Below are positions 26,243 to 35,039 of a stretch of 64,000 bases of DNA, one piece after another. Under the pieces are notes generated by a model that saw only the letters and a list, made by a program, of their open reading frames with translations, ran no database searches and was not told the origin of the DNA. Numbering within the stretch: the first letter of the stretch is position 1; each line of letters begins with the position of its first letter. Position numbers and translations under genes: made by a program. Source of the stretch: an uncultured bacterium (GTDB taxonomy: Bacteria > Gemmatimonadota > Gemmatimonadetes > Longimicrobiales > RSA9); NCBI GenBank assembly GCA_937889645.1, contig CALBZE010000024.1:1-64000 (forward strand). Reading direction: 5' to 3'.

Positions 26243-26330
26243 CGGCGTCGCGCCGATCCGGGGGGCAGACCCGGGTGCAGACGGATGAAGGCATTTGTCC
26301 GGACGGGCGCTTTCGGCTCCCCGACCGGCG

Positions 26331-26903
26331 CTACGACGCCCCGCCGTACAGCTCCGGATCGACGAACGGGAGCAACGCGAGGACGGTCGCGTGCTCGTAG
26401 AGCTCGACGCGGTCCATAGCGCCTCGCGAGAGGAGCCCGATCGCTCCCTCCTCGAGCTTCGAGCCGGTGCGGCCGAAGACCCGGTCGTTGGCATCGCCGA
26501 GCTCGATCCCGCTGCGGACCATGCGTGCGACCGGCTCGGGGAGGAAGAAGACGCCGGAGCGTCCCTGGCCGACCCGCGAGCCCGCCAGGACGACGATCCA
26601 CGCGAACGACGCCAGACCGGCCGGGTGCTCCTCGACTCCGCCCTCCATCCCGACCCAGAAGTCCGCGTCCGGCACGGCCCGCCGCGCGGCCTCGGCACGG
26701 TTGCGGGCGCCGAGGAGCGTCTCCGCGTCGGACGTCGGCTGGCGGCTCACGCCGGAGGCGGCGGAAACGCCTTCGACCTCGAAGCGTCGGTCGGGGAACA
26801 CGCGGCCGAATGCGCGCAGCGCCGCGCGTATTTTTGCCGGATTCTTCGATGCGACGACGATGCGCTGCGTCGAAGCGACGTCGCTGCCGACGGCTTCCGT
26901 CAT
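26331..26903 (-). CDS. Inosine/xanthosine triphosphatase, YjjX family
   Basis: This 189-aa protein matches the YjjX house-cleaning NTPases that hydrolyse ITP and XTP. Visible motifs are IVVASKNPAKIRA at the N-terminus, GARNRAEAA, DFWVGMEGGVE and DRVFGRTGSKLEEGAIGLLSRG near the end. I chose ATG at 26903, which has GGAG upstream; an upstream ATG at 26963 has none. Converges on the carbonic anhydrase gene. Confidence 0.85.
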   Translation of the reverse strand: MTEAVGSDVASTQRIVVASKNPAKIRAALRAFGRVFPDRRFEVEGVSAASGVSRQPTSDAETLLGARNRAEAARRAVPDADFWVGMEGGVEEHPAGLASFAWIVVLAGSRVGQGRSGVFFLPEPVARMVRSGIELGDANDRVFGRTGSKLEEGAIGLLSRGAMDRVELYEHATVLALLPFVDPELYGGAS

Positions 26904-27089
26904 CCTCTCGATCTCCACGAATCGTTCTCGTCCTCGCGCCAGACTCGGGTGCCGGGAAATCATAGGAGCGGTGCGCGGGCGCGTCGAGGCGGGTGCGCGG
27001 CGAAATTGCCTGCTGCGGCGTGCGCACGCTCCTTGCCCCGATGATCCGACGTGCGCCCAGTCGACATCGGCAAGGGAGAGAGGAGCGAG

Positions 27090-27656
27090 ATGCCGGGAGA
27101 GCTCGAGGGGAAAAAGGTCGCGATACTACTCACCGAAGGCGTCGAGCAGGTCGAGCTGACCGAGCCGAAGCGAGCGCTCGAAGAGGCCGGCGCGACCACG
27201 GAGATCGTGTCGCCCGAGGAGGGCCGCGTACGCGCATGGAACCACACGGAGTGGGGCGACGAGGTCGAAGTCGACGTCCCGCTCGACCGGGCGCGTCCGG
27301 AGGACTACGACGCGCTGCTCATCCCGGGCGGCGTCATGAACCCCGACAAGCTGCGCATGGACGAGCGCGCCGTCGCCTTCACGCGGCATTTCTTCGAGGC
27401 GGGGAAGCCGGTCGCATCGATCTGCCACGGCCCGTGGATGCTGGCCGAGGCCGACGTGGTCCGGGGTCGTACGTTGACGTCCTACCCGTCGATCCGGACG
27501 GACCTGCGCAATGCGGGCGCGGCGTGGGTCGACCGCGAGGTCGTCGTCGACCAGGGGCTCGTGACGAGCCGGAGCCCGAAGGACCTCGAGGCATTCAACC
27601 GCGAGATGATCGAGGAGATCGCGGAAGGGGCGCACGAGCGGCGGCGAGCAGCGTAG
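27090..27656 (+). CDS. DJ-1/PfpI family protein
   Basis: This 188-aa protein belongs to the PfpI (YhbO/YraA-like) branch: KKVAILLTEGVEQVEL at the start, DALLIPGGVMNPDKLR, and the nucleophile cysteine in ASICHGPWMLAEA, with a histidine directly after. These are stress-linked proteins reported as deglycases or chaperones. ATG at 27090 sits behind a GGGAGAGAGGAG site. Divergent from YjjX. Confidence 0.88.
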   Translation: MPGELEGKKVAILLTEGVEQVELTEPKRALEEAGATTEIVSPEEGRVRAWNHTEWGDEVEVDVPLDRARPEDYDALLIPGGVMNPDKLRMDERAVAFTRHFFEAGKPVASICHGPWMLAEADVVRGRTLTSYPSIRTDLRNAGAAWVDREVVVDQGLVTSRSPKDLEAFNREMIEEIAEGAHERRRAA

Positions 27657-27738
27657 CCGCCGGCGCGTCTCGTCGCCGCAGACTTGCGCGTTCTACTCTC
27701 GAAGAGAGCGTGGAGCGGTGTACTCACGGAGGTGGAAC

Positions 27739-28233
27739 GTGGCGCGGTGGGCACCGAGGGCGGTCGTCCTGGCCGGGGCGGCCCTGGCGTGCACGGTGAG
27801 TGGCGAGTTCACGAGTCCCGAGGGGCGGAGCGAGTACCGGACGGTGGAGGGGGTCGCGTACCGCGCGGAGACGGCCGTGCTCGAAAGCTTCCCGGTCCAG
27901 CTCCGCCCGGCGGTAACGATTCGAAACGAGGGCGACGCCGAGCGGACGGTCCGCTTCCCGGATGGGTGCATCGCGCTGCTGCGGGTCTACCGGGACGCGT
28001 CCCGCACGGGGAACCCTGTCTGGGACCAGGCGCGCACCGTCGGGTGCGCCGCAGCGGTCCAGGAGTTCACGGTCGCGCCCGGCGATTCCACGATCATCGG
28101 CCGCGGCACGATCGGCGCCGCCGAGATTCTGGGTGACTCGCTCCCGGCGGGGCGGTACTACTTCACCGTCGTCCTCCGTCCGGACTGGCAGACCCTCGAG
28201 CTGGACGCGGGCGAGGCCGATCTGGCAAAGTAG
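27739..28233 (+). CDS. Lipoprotein with BsuPI-like domain
   Basis: This 164-aa protein has a lipobox ALAC (C18 from the GTG at 27739) and an immunoglobulin-like BsuPI domain (about 65-155) with RPAVTIRNEGDAERTVRFPDGC and AGRYYFTVVL. The name comes from a Bacillus protease inhibitor, but most members are uncharacterised. The GTG at 27739 has GGAGG six bases upstream; another GTG at 27718 is less well placed. Confidence 0.65.
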   Translation: MARWAPRAVVLAGAALACTVSGEFTSPEGRSEYRTVEGVAYRAETAVLESFPVQLRPAVTIRNEGDAERTVRFPDGCIALLRVYRDASRTGNPVWDQARTVGCAAAVQEFTVAPGDSTIIGRGTIGAAEILGDSLPAGRYYFTVVLRPDWQTLELDAGEADLAK

Positions 28234-28239
28234 GACGGC

Positions 28240-28253
28240 CTCGGCCCGCCGAG
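28240..28253. terminator. Small hairpin between convergent genes
   Basis: CTCGG-CCCG-CCGAG lies in the 36-bp gap between the BsuPI-like lipoprotein and recQ, which converge. It could end transcription in both directions, but the stem is short and has no T-run. Confidence 0.3.
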
Positions 28254-28269
28254 TCCGAGAACTTCCACC

Positions 28270-29802
28270 TCACCCGAGATACGCCCGGATCGCCTCCAGG
28301 AACGGCGCGCCGTAACGCCGCAGCTTGGTCGGGCCGACGCCGGGCACTTCCAGCATCGCCTCCTCGTCCTGCGGCCGGCGCGCCACCATCTCGACCAGCG
28401 TGCGATCGTTGAAGATGACGTAGGCCGGCACACCCTCTTCGTCGGCCAGCCGCTTGCGGATGGTGCGCAACTCCTGGAAGAGCGGGCTGTCGGTCGTGCT
28501 GGTCGTGACCGCGGACCGTCCCTCGGCGATGGCCTTGCGTCGGCGCTCCTGCTTCGCAGTCGCGACCATGTCCTCCACGGTCACGCCCGTGCAGACGTCG
28601 CACGATTCGCCGCAGGCCTCGAGCGCCTCGTCGAAATGGGCGAGGATCGCGCGGTGGCGGCACCCGCCGCGGTCGACCATGCGGAACAGGCGCACGGTTG
28701 CCTCGCGCTTCGCCCGCCGCACGTCGGGGTCCTCGATGTCGGCCAGGAAGCGCTCGTGCAGCTTGACGTCCGCCCAGGAGTAAAAGAGGAAGCAGTCGCT
28801 CGGCAGCCCGTCGCGCCCCGCCCGGCCGATCTCCTGGTACCAGCTCTCGACGTCTTTCGGCATGTCGCGGTGGATCACGAAGCGCACGTTCGACTTGTCG
28901 ATCCCCATGCCGAACGCGATCGTCGCGACGATGACGTCGACCTCGTCGCGGGCGAACGCGTCCTGGTGCGCGGCGCGTTCGTCGTCCGGGAGCCCGGCGT
29001 GGTAGGGGAGCGCGCGGATTCCCTTCGACGACAGGAAGCCGGCCATCTGCTCCACCGCGCTTCGGGACATGCAGTAGACGATCCCGCTCTGCCCCTTTCG
29101 GGCGCGGATCAACTCGAGGATCTCCGTCCGGGTGTTCCCCTCACCCTTCTTCCGGCAGTGGATGCGCAGGTTCGGCCGGAAGAACGACCCCTTGTACCCC
29201 TTCGGTTTGACCATCCCGAGCTGGCGGAGGATGTCTCGCGCGACCTGGCGCGTCGCCGTCGCGGTGAGCGCGAGGACCGGGATCCCGCCCAGCTCCTCCT
29301 TGAGCCCTGCGAGCCGCCGGTAAGACGGCCGGAAGTCATGGCCCCACTGCGAGATGCAGTGCGCCTCGTCGACGACGAGGAGCGAGAGCGGGCAGGCCAG
29401 GAGGAAATCGCGGAGCGTGCCGTCGAGCGCTTCGGGCGCGAGGTAGACGATCTCGTACTCGCCGCGCCGAAGCCCTGCCAGGCGACGACGCCGTTCGTCG
29501 GGGTCCAGCGTCGAGTTGATCGTCGTCGCACGGAAGCCGAGCGCGTCCAGCGCGTCGACCTGGTCCTTCATGAGCGAGATCAGCGGGGACAGGACCAGGA
29601 CGGTGCCGCCGAGCAGCTTGGCCGGGAGCTGGAAGGTGAGGGATTTCCCGGCGCCGGTCGGCATGACCGCGATGCAGTCGTGGCCGCCCAGGACGGCCTC
29701 GATGACCGTCTCCTGACCGGGGCGAAACTCTTCGTAGCCGAAGACTTCACGCAGTACGCGGCGGGCGGCGGACAGAGGTTCGGGTTCCAGGCGAGTCGTC
29801 AC
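28270..29802 (-). CDS. recQ: ATP-dependent DNA helicase RecQ, short form
   Basis: This 510-aa helicase has Walker A TGAGKS (K53), DEAH box at 145-148, FGYEEFRPGQ at the N-terminus and the helicase motifs GRAGRDG and FGMGIDK. The zinc module has a shortened cysteine set (CRHR ... CGESCDVC). After it comes a charged linker of about 40 residues and then a C-terminal HRDC domain (about 435-510). The RQC winged helix found in E. coli RecQ (609 aa) is not present. It still should act as a 3'-5' helicase in repair. GTG at 29802. Confidence 0.9.
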   Translation of the reverse strand: MTTRLEPEPLSAARRVLREVFGYEEFRPGQETVIEAVLGGHDCIAVMPTGAGKSLTFQLPAKLLGGTVLVLSPLISLMKDQVDALDALGFRATTINSTLDPDERRRRLAGLRRGEYEIVYLAPEALDGTLRDFLLACPLSLLVVDEAHCISQWGHDFRPSYRRLAGLKEELGGIPVLALTATATRQVARDILRQLGMVKPKGYKGSFFRPNLRIHCRKKGEGNTRTEILELIRARKGQSGIVYCMSRSAVEQMAGFLSSKGIRALPYHAGLPDDERAAHQDAFARDEVDVIVATIAFGMGIDKSNVRFVIHRDMPKDVESWYQEIGRAGRDGLPSDCFLFYSWADVKLHERFLADIEDPDVRRAKREATVRLFRMVDRGGCRHRAILAHFDEALEACGESCDVCTGVTVEDMVATAKQERRRKAIAEGRSAVTTSTTDSPLFQELRTIRKRLADEEGVPAYVIFNDRTLVEMVARRPQDEEAMLEVPGVGPTKLRRYGAPFLEAIRAYLG

Positions 29803-30135
29803 CGTCGGCGCTGCTGTTCGAGAGTCGGTCCGGCGATCGGCCCACGCGGCCGTCGGCTGGAAAGTATTCCCCGCAGCGGCGCGGGTCCACTGCGGGAGGG
29901 GACGCCGGCATGCCCATTCGGGAGGGGTTACCCCGGAGCGGGCGCGAGCGTGCCGCCAGCGCCGGACGCGCGAGCGCGCCCCTGGCGGGCGTACGAAGTC
30001 CTGTCGGCGCGGCCGGGCGCCCTAGAGCGCCACCATCATCGGCTCGCACCGTGCGGATTGCACCATCTGACCGCGGCGGATATTCTGCCGCGCTCGGCGC
30101 GGAGGGCGCGGAGCGAGAGGGTACGGAGCACGGGC
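29803..30135. other. Divergent intergenic region recQ / HI0933-like gene
   Basis: This 333-bp stretch has no supported gene. It holds the candidate promoter at 30058-30086 and a CCCGCAG/CTGCGGG inverted repeat near 29870-29895. Open frames crossing it have no ribosome sites or family similarity. Confidence 0.6.
30058..30086 (+). promoter_or_regulatory. Candidate sigma-70-like promoter
   Basis: TTGCAC and TATTCT are separated by exactly 17 bases, 50 bp upstream of the GTG of the flavoprotein gene. It is one of the better consensus matches in the window. Confidence 0.5.
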
Positions 30136-31410
30136 GTGGGGCGATCGAGAAAGACGGAGGGCGGCGAGCGCCGGGTCGTCGTCGTGGGAGCGGGCGCGGC
30201 GGGAATCATGGCCGCGATCCACGCGGCGACGGCGGGCGCGCCGGTCCTGCTCCTCGAGCGCACGAAAGACGGCGGGCGGAAGATCCTGATCAGCGGGGGC
30301 GGGCGGTGCAACGTGCTCCCGTCGCGGATGGAACCGTCCCAGTACGTCACCGCGTCGTCGCCCAACGTGCTGAAGCGGCTGCTCCGCTCCTGGCCCCTCG
30401 CGGACCAGCAACGGTTCTTCGAAGAGGAAGTCGGGCTTCCGCTGAAGCTCGAAGCGGAGACCGGGAAACTGTTCCCGGCGTCGAACCGGGCGCGGGATGT
30501 CCGCGACGGCCTCCTCGCCCTCGCCCGCCGCCGTGGCGCGCGTGTCCGCTTCGAGGCGCGGGTCGTCGACCTCGAGCCGCCGCGCGACGGCCGGCCGTGG
30601 CAGGTCAGACTCGAGAACGGCGGGGCGATCGAGGCGGCGGCCGTCGTGCTCGCCACGGGAGGCCTGTCCGTGCCGCAGACGGGGAGCGACGGCATCGGGC
30701 TCCGCATTGCGCGGGGGCTCGGCCACAGGATCCATCCGACGTACCCCGCGCTGACCCCGCTCACCGCTGACCCGCCGCGCCACGCGTCGCTCGCGGGAAT
30801 CTCGCTCCCGGTTACGCTGGAAGCGCCGTTGGCCCGCGGCCGCTTCACGACGCACGGCGGGTTCCTCTTCACTCACCGGGGGTACAGCGGGCCGGCGGTC
30901 CTGAACATCTCGCACCTGGCGGTCCGGTCGCGGCTCGAGGGGCGCGGGCACCAGCCGATCCACGTCCAATGGACGGAGCTGGATGCCGCGGCGTGGGAGC
31001 GGGAGATCCAGAGCGGCCGCGGGACGATCGGACCCTTCGTGCGGCGCCGGCTCCCGGACCGCCTCGCGGACATGCTTCTGGCGGAGGCGGGCGTGCCGCC
31101 GGACCGGCCGCTCGGCCAGCTCCGTCGCGAAGAGCGACGTCGCCTGCTCGGCGCCTTGACGCGCTACCCTCTCCCCTGGACCGGGGACGAGGGTTACAAG
31201 AAGGCCGAGGTGACGGGCGGCGGCGTGGCGCTCGACGAGGTCGACCCGCGCACGCTCGAGAGCCGGCTCCACCGCGGCCTCTTCCTTTGCGGCGAGATCC
31301 TCGACGCGTTCGGGCCGATCGGTGGCTACAACTTCCTGTGGGCGTGGTGCACCGGACGAGCGGCGGGGCAGGGGGCGGCGGCCGCACTCGGGCGCGCGCC
31401 CGGATCTTGA
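30136..31410 (+). CDS. NAD(P)/FAD-dependent oxidoreductase, HI0933/YhiN family
   Basis: This 424-aa flavoprotein starts with a Rossmann motif VVVVGAGAAGIMAAI, followed by the family signature GGRKILISGGGRCN, then VVLATGGLS and a C-terminal FAD motif GEILDAFGPIGGYNFLWAW. These residues are typical of the HI0933-like family, whose substrate is unknown. GTG at 30136 has GGAGCAC upstream and starts the protein 17 residues before the Rossmann strand; the long frame upstream is the antisense of recQ. Confidence 0.88.
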   Translation: MGRSRKTEGGERRVVVVGAGAAGIMAAIHAATAGAPVLLLERTKDGGRKILISGGGRCNVLPSRMEPSQYVTASSPNVLKRLLRSWPLADQQRFFEEEVGLPLKLEAETGKLFPASNRARDVRDGLLALARRRGARVRFEARVVDLEPPRDGRPWQVRLENGGAIEAAAVVLATGGLSVPQTGSDGIGLRIARGLGHRIHPTYPALTPLTADPPRHASLAGISLPVTLEAPLARGRFTTHGGFLFTHRGYSGPAVLNISHLAVRSRLEGRGHQPIHVQWTELDAAAWEREIQSGRGTIGPFVRRRLPDRLADMLLAEAGVPPDRPLGQLRREERRRLLGALTRYPLPWTGDEGYKKAEVTGGGVALDEVDPRTLESRLHRGLFLCGEILDAFGPIGGYNFLWAWCTGRAAGQGAAAALGRAPGS

Positions 31411-31436
31411 CGCACTTTCGCGCCGTTCTCTACGTT
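31407..31436 (+). promoter_or_regulatory. Candidate promoter of purEK
   Basis: TTGACG and TACGTT are separated by 18 bases, and the site overlaps the end of the flavoprotein gene. It lies 48 bp upstream of the purE ATG. The -35 box is good and the -10 box weak. Confidence 0.4.
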
Positions 31437-31483
31437 CCAACCTTTCCGGATCGGTCACGGCCTCACCCAACCAAGAGGAAGCG

Positions 31484-31981
31484 ATGGCGCAACCCCTGGT
31501 CGGCATCATCATGGGTTCCCGCTCGGATTGGGAAACCATGCGACACGCCGCCGAAATGCTAGAAACGCTCGGCGTGCCGTACGAGCGCCGCGTCGTCTCC
31601 GCGCACAGGACCCCGGACCTGCTCTTCGAGTACGCCTCCACGGCGGAGGCGCGGGGGCTCGAGGTCATCATCGCCGGCGCGGGCGGCGCCGCGCACCTGC
31701 CGGGGATGACCGCATCCAAGACGACGCTCCCCGTCCTCGGCGTGCCCGTTCAATCCAGGGCGCTGAACGGCCTCGATTCGCTCCTCTCGATCGTGCAGAT
31801 GCCGGCAGGGATCCCCGTCGGCACGCTCGCGATCGGCCCGGCCGGCGCGACCAACGCCGCACTTCTCGCCGCGGCCATCGTCGCCAACAAGCGCCCCGAG
31901 GTGCGCGAGGCGCTACGGCGGTTCCGCGCCGAGCAGACCGAGCGCGTCCTCGCGCACCCGGACCCGGCGGAGGGCGCGTGA
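31484..31981 (+). CDS. purE: N5-carboxyaminoimidazole ribonucleotide mutase
   Basis: This 165-aa class I PurE moves the carboxyl group of N5-CAIR to give CAIR in purine synthesis. Characteristic motifs are GIIMGSRSDWETM, VVSAHRTPD and AGAGGAAHLPGMTASKT, which form the active site. ATG at 31484 has AGAGGAAG upstream. It overlaps purK by 4 bases (GTGA), so the two enzymes are translationally coupled. Confidence 0.95.
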   Translation: MAQPLVGIIMGSRSDWETMRHAAEMLETLGVPYERRVVSAHRTPDLLFEYASTAEARGLEVIIAGAGGAAHLPGMTASKTTLPVLGVPVQSRALNGLDSLLSIVQMPAGIPVGTLAIGPAGATNAALLAAAIVANKRPEVREALRRFRAEQTERVLAHPDPAEGA

Positions 31982-33066
31982 AGGTAGGCGTCCTCGGCGC
32001 CGGCCAGCTCGGACGGATGCTCGCCCTGGCCGGGTATCCGCTGGGGCTCCGTTTCCGCTTCCTCGACCCGAACCCCGCGTCGCCCGCGGCGGCGCTCGGC
32101 GAGTTCATCGCGGCCGACTACGACGATCCGGACGCGCTGCGCCGTTTCGCCGACGGCCTCGACGTGGCGACGTACGAGTTCGAGAACGTCCCTGCGTCCG
32201 TGGCCGACTATCTGGCGGGCCACGTCCCGGCGGTCCACCCGCACTACCGCGCTCTCGCGGTCGCGCAGGACCGTCTCAGTGAAAAACAGACGTTCCGGCG
32301 GCTCGGGATCGCGACCGCGCCGTTCGCGGCCGTCGATTCCGAGGCCGACCTCGCCCGCGGCGTCGAAGAGCTCGGGCTCCCCGCCGTCCTCAAGACCCGG
32401 CGGCTGGGATACGACGGGAAGGGACAATTCGTGCTCCGCGACGCCGGCGACGTCGGCCGCGCATGGGCGGCGCTCGGCGGCGCGCCGCTGATCCTGGAGG
32501 GGTTCGTCGCCTTCGAGCGGGAGCTCTCGATCCTCGCCGCACGCGGTCGCGATGGCGACGTTGCGTTCTACCCCCTCGTCGAGAACCACCACCGCGAGGG
32601 GATCCTGCGCCGCTCGATCGCGCCGGCGCCGGGCGTCGCGCCCGGGCTCCAGGCGCGGGCCGAGGCGATCGCGCGTGCCGTGCTCGAAGAGTTCGACTAC
32701 GTCGGCGTCCTCGCGATCGAGCTTTTCCAATGCGGCGACGAGCTACTCGCGAACGAGATGGCTCCGCGCGTCCACAACTCGGGGCACTGGACGATCGAGG
32801 GCGCCGAGACGAGTCAATTCGAGAACCACCTCCGCGCGATCTGCGGCCTTCCGCTCGGCCCGACCACTGCGCGCGGCCATGCGGGGATGCTGAATCTGAT
32901 CGGGACCGCGCCGACCCGCGAAGCCGTGCTCGCCATCGAAGGCGCCCACCTGCACCTTTACGACAAATCGCCGCGCCCCGGCCGCAAACTGGGCCACGTT
33001 ACCGTCCTCTCCGGGGGGCCGGAACTCGTCGCTAGAAGGCTCGAAGAGTTGGAGCGGCTCGTCTGA
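31978..33066 (+). CDS. purK: N5-carboxyaminoimidazole ribonucleotide synthase
   Basis: This 362-aa ATP-grasp enzyme makes N5-CAIR from AIR, bicarbonate and ATP, supplying PurE. It starts VGVLGAGQLGRMLALAGYPLG, has KTRRLGYDGKGQ, ELSILAARG and the EMAPRVHNSGHWTIEG motif. GTG at 31978 overlaps the purE stop. Confidence 0.95.
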   Translation: MKVGVLGAGQLGRMLALAGYPLGLRFRFLDPNPASPAAALGEFIAADYDDPDALRRFADGLDVATYEFENVPASVADYLAGHVPAVHPHYRALAVAQDRLSEKQTFRRLGIATAPFAAVDSEADLARGVEELGLPAVLKTRRLGYDGKGQFVLRDAGDVGRAWAALGGAPLILEGFVAFERELSILAARGRDGDVAFYPLVENHHREGILRRSIAPAPGVAPGLQARAEAIARAVLEEFDYVGVLAIELFQCGDELLANEMAPRVHNSGHWTIEGAETSQFENHLRAICGLPLGPTTARGHAGMLNLIGTAPTREAVLAIEGAHLHLYDKSPRPGRKLGHVTVLSGGPELVARRLEELERLV

Positions 33067-33216
33067 GACGCACAAAACCCTGGTCACAGCGGCAAATTGG
33101 ACCTATCTTGGCCAACGCCCAAGAGATCGGTGAATGTGACCCGGAGCACATCGGCGTCGTCATCTCGCCGTAAAGCCGATCCATCGCTTCACCGGAATCG
33201 TAAGGAGGCAAACGTG

Positions 33217-33879
33217 ATGGTCCACAAGTCCGGCAAAGTCGGCACGCTTGTCCGTGGCGGCGCTCTTGCCCTGCTCCCGCTGCTCGGCGCGTGCGGGTAC
33301 GCGAAGCAGGATCAGGTCCAGGCCGAGCTGGACATGCTTCGCCAGGAGATGAAGGCCCAGGACGAGGCGCTCGCCAACCGGATGCAGGAGATGGACGGTC
33401 GCCTGAGCGGCCGGCTCGCCGCGCTCGAGCAGGCGGTCTCGTCCCTGCGCGAGGAGTTCGACGTGACGGTCCGCCGTCTCGAGAACGCTATCGCGTTCGA
33501 CGTGCCCGTCTATTTCGACTTCGACAAGGCGGAATTGCGGGACAGCGACAAGCCCGTGCTCGATCGGTTCGCCGCGGTCGTCTCGGAGTTCTATCCTAAC
33601 GCCATCGTGACGGTCGAGGGCTTCACCGACCCGGCGGGGAGCCAGGAGTACAACCTGCGGCTCGGCAAGCGGCGTGCGGAGGCGGTCAAGGCGTACCTCA
33701 CGCAGTCCGGTCTTGATGCGTCGCGGATTCGCGCCGTCAGCTACGGCGAGTCGGCGGAGCGGCTGGTCGCGCCGGGCGCCGCGGGGCGGAACGAGCGGGC
33801 GCAGCTGAACCGTCGCGTCTCGCTGGTCATCGAGTACACCGGCCCCGAGGTGCAGCAGATCACCGCGGTGACGAACTGA
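33217..33879 (+). CDS. OmpA-like peptidoglycan-associated lipoprotein
   Basis: This 220-aa protein has a lipobox LGAC (C26), a coiled-coil stretch (about 30-90) rich in heptad leucines, and an OmpA C-terminal domain (about 95-210) with VYFDFDKAELR, GFTDPAGSQEYNLRLGKRRAEAV and NRRVSLVIEY. The Asp and Arg of the family's peptidoglycan-binding site are kept. It anchors the outer membrane to the cell wall as Pal does, though the coiled coil makes it longer than Pal. ATG at 33217 with AAGGAGG upstream; a GTG directly before it is also possible. A strong terminator follows. Confidence 0.88.
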   Translation: MVHKSGKVGTLVRGGALALLPLLGACGYAKQDQVQAELDMLRQEMKAQDEALANRMQEMDGRLSGRLAALEQAVSSLREEFDVTVRRLENAIAFDVPVYFDFDKAELRDSDKPVLDRFAAVVSEFYPNAIVTVEGFTDPAGSQEYNLRLGKRRAEAVKAYLTQSGLDASRIRAVSYGESAERLVAPGAAGRNERAQLNRRVSLVIEYTGPEVQQITAVTN

Positions 33880-33912
33880 GGCCGCGGTCCATTCTCTGGC
33901 TCGTGTGAAGAC

Positions 33913-33952
33913 GGGCGCTGCGGTGACGATCACCGCAGCGCCCGCCCTTTTT
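33913..33952 (+). terminator. Rho-independent terminator
   Basis: A perfect 14-bp stem (33913-33926 with 33930-33943) around a CGA loop is followed by GCCCTTTTT. It lies 33 bp after the OmpA-like lipoprotein gene and is the clearest intrinsic terminator in the window. Confidence 0.92.
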
Positions 33953-34042
33953 CGGTTCGGGCCACGCACCCTCGCGACGCCGTCAGCGCGCGTCGCCCTC
34001 GCTTGCGCTGGCGCCCAACGCGCTCGGCCACGGCGGCAATCG

Positions 34043-34891
34043 TCACAGCCGGAACGTCTGCAGCAGTCGCTTCTCCGTCTCCCCTTCGATCTTGGCTTCC
34101 AACTCGATGTAGGGCTCGAGACCACTGCCGCCGAGCTTCTCCCGGAACAGCTGGTCGAGCTGGAACAGCCCCGCCGAGTTCGACATCTCGATCGACAGGC
34201 GCACCGCCTTCGTCTCGCCCGGCTCGATCCGGACGGCCTCGATCGCCTGCGCCGAGACGGAGTGGATGCTTGCCGAACCCGCCTCGAACGGAATGCGCGA
34301 CCGGCCCTTGGCCATGTCCAGGGCATCGGCAACGCGGACGATCCCGGCCTCGAGCGTGAGCGGCTTGCCGCCCGATCGATGCGCGATGATCGCGTGCAGG
34401 ATCTCAGAGCGCACGATCGCCTCGGTGGGTACGTCGTACAGACCGGCGAGGATCTCCCGGAGCTTGGATTGCGCGACGAAGAGCGAGTACGCCTCGTGGT
34501 CGGAGCGGTGGATCGACATCCCGATGTCGTGCAGCAGCGACGCGAGCGCGACGATGACCTCCGCGTCCTCGGGCTCCAGCCCGTAGTGTCGCACGACCGA
34601 CGGCTCCACGCCCTGGTCCACGAGCAGGCGCACCAGTCGGACCGCGATGTTCATCACGATCTTCACGTGGACCGGCCCGTGGTCGGTCATGCCGAGCCGC
34701 TCCATCGCGTTCACGTTCGCCGCCATCCACAGGGCGTATAGGTCGTCGTCACGGTTCACCCTCTCGATGACCGCGTGCAACTTCGGGTTGTGGCGGTCCG
34801 GCACCGTCATCACGACGCGGCGGGCTAGCCGCTCGGCGATGGTTCTGCCGTACTCCGGCGGCCCCGCCGGTACCTCGATCTCCATTCCCAT
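34043..34891 (-). CDS. HD-domain phosphohydrolase
   Basis: This protein of about 282 aa has an HD metal site: H in DHGPVHVK (near residue 75), H-D in LLHDIGMSIHRSDHE, a later H in ILHAIIAHRS and D in VRVADALDMAKG. This pattern resembles a group of archaeal and bacterial HD proteins with uncharacterised nucleotide-phosphohydrolase activity. The C-terminal 80 residues form a beta-rich domain of unknown role. GGGAGG precedes two ATGs, at 34891 (3 bases away) and 34885 (9 bases); either may be used. Divergent from the UspA gene. Confidence 0.78.
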   Translation of the reverse strand: MGMEIEVPAGPPEYGRTIAERLARRVVMTVPDRHNPKLHAVIERVNRDDDLYALWMAANVNAMERLGMTDHGPVHVKIVMNIAVRLVRLLVDQGVEPSVVRHYGLEPEDAEVIVALASLLHDIGMSIHRSDHEAYSLFVAQSKLREILAGLYDVPTEAIVRSEILHAIIAHRSGGKPLTLEAGIVRVADALDMAKGRSRIPFEAGSASIHSVSAQAIEAVRIEPGETKAVRLSIEMSNSAGLFQLDQLFREKLGGSGLEPYIELEAKIEGETEKRLLQTFRL

Positions 34892-34910
34892 CTGCCTCCC
34901 ATAGTGCGGA

Positions 34911-34933
34911 ATCACGCCCCTGCACGGGGTGAT
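34911..34933. promoter_or_regulatory. Imperfect inverted repeat between HD and UspA genes
   Basis: ATCAC-G-CCCC and GGGG-TGAT arms with one bulged base flank TGCAC. It sits in the 148-bp divergent gap and could be an operator for either gene; nothing further supports this. Confidence 0.3.
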
Positions 34934-35039
34934 CGAGAATGGATACCCCGCAACGGACGATATGGCGTGGTGTCGATGTTGCGATCCCGATCAGGGGACC
35001 GCACCGAACGGGCCACGCGGACGGGAGGCGAGGGAAGGA

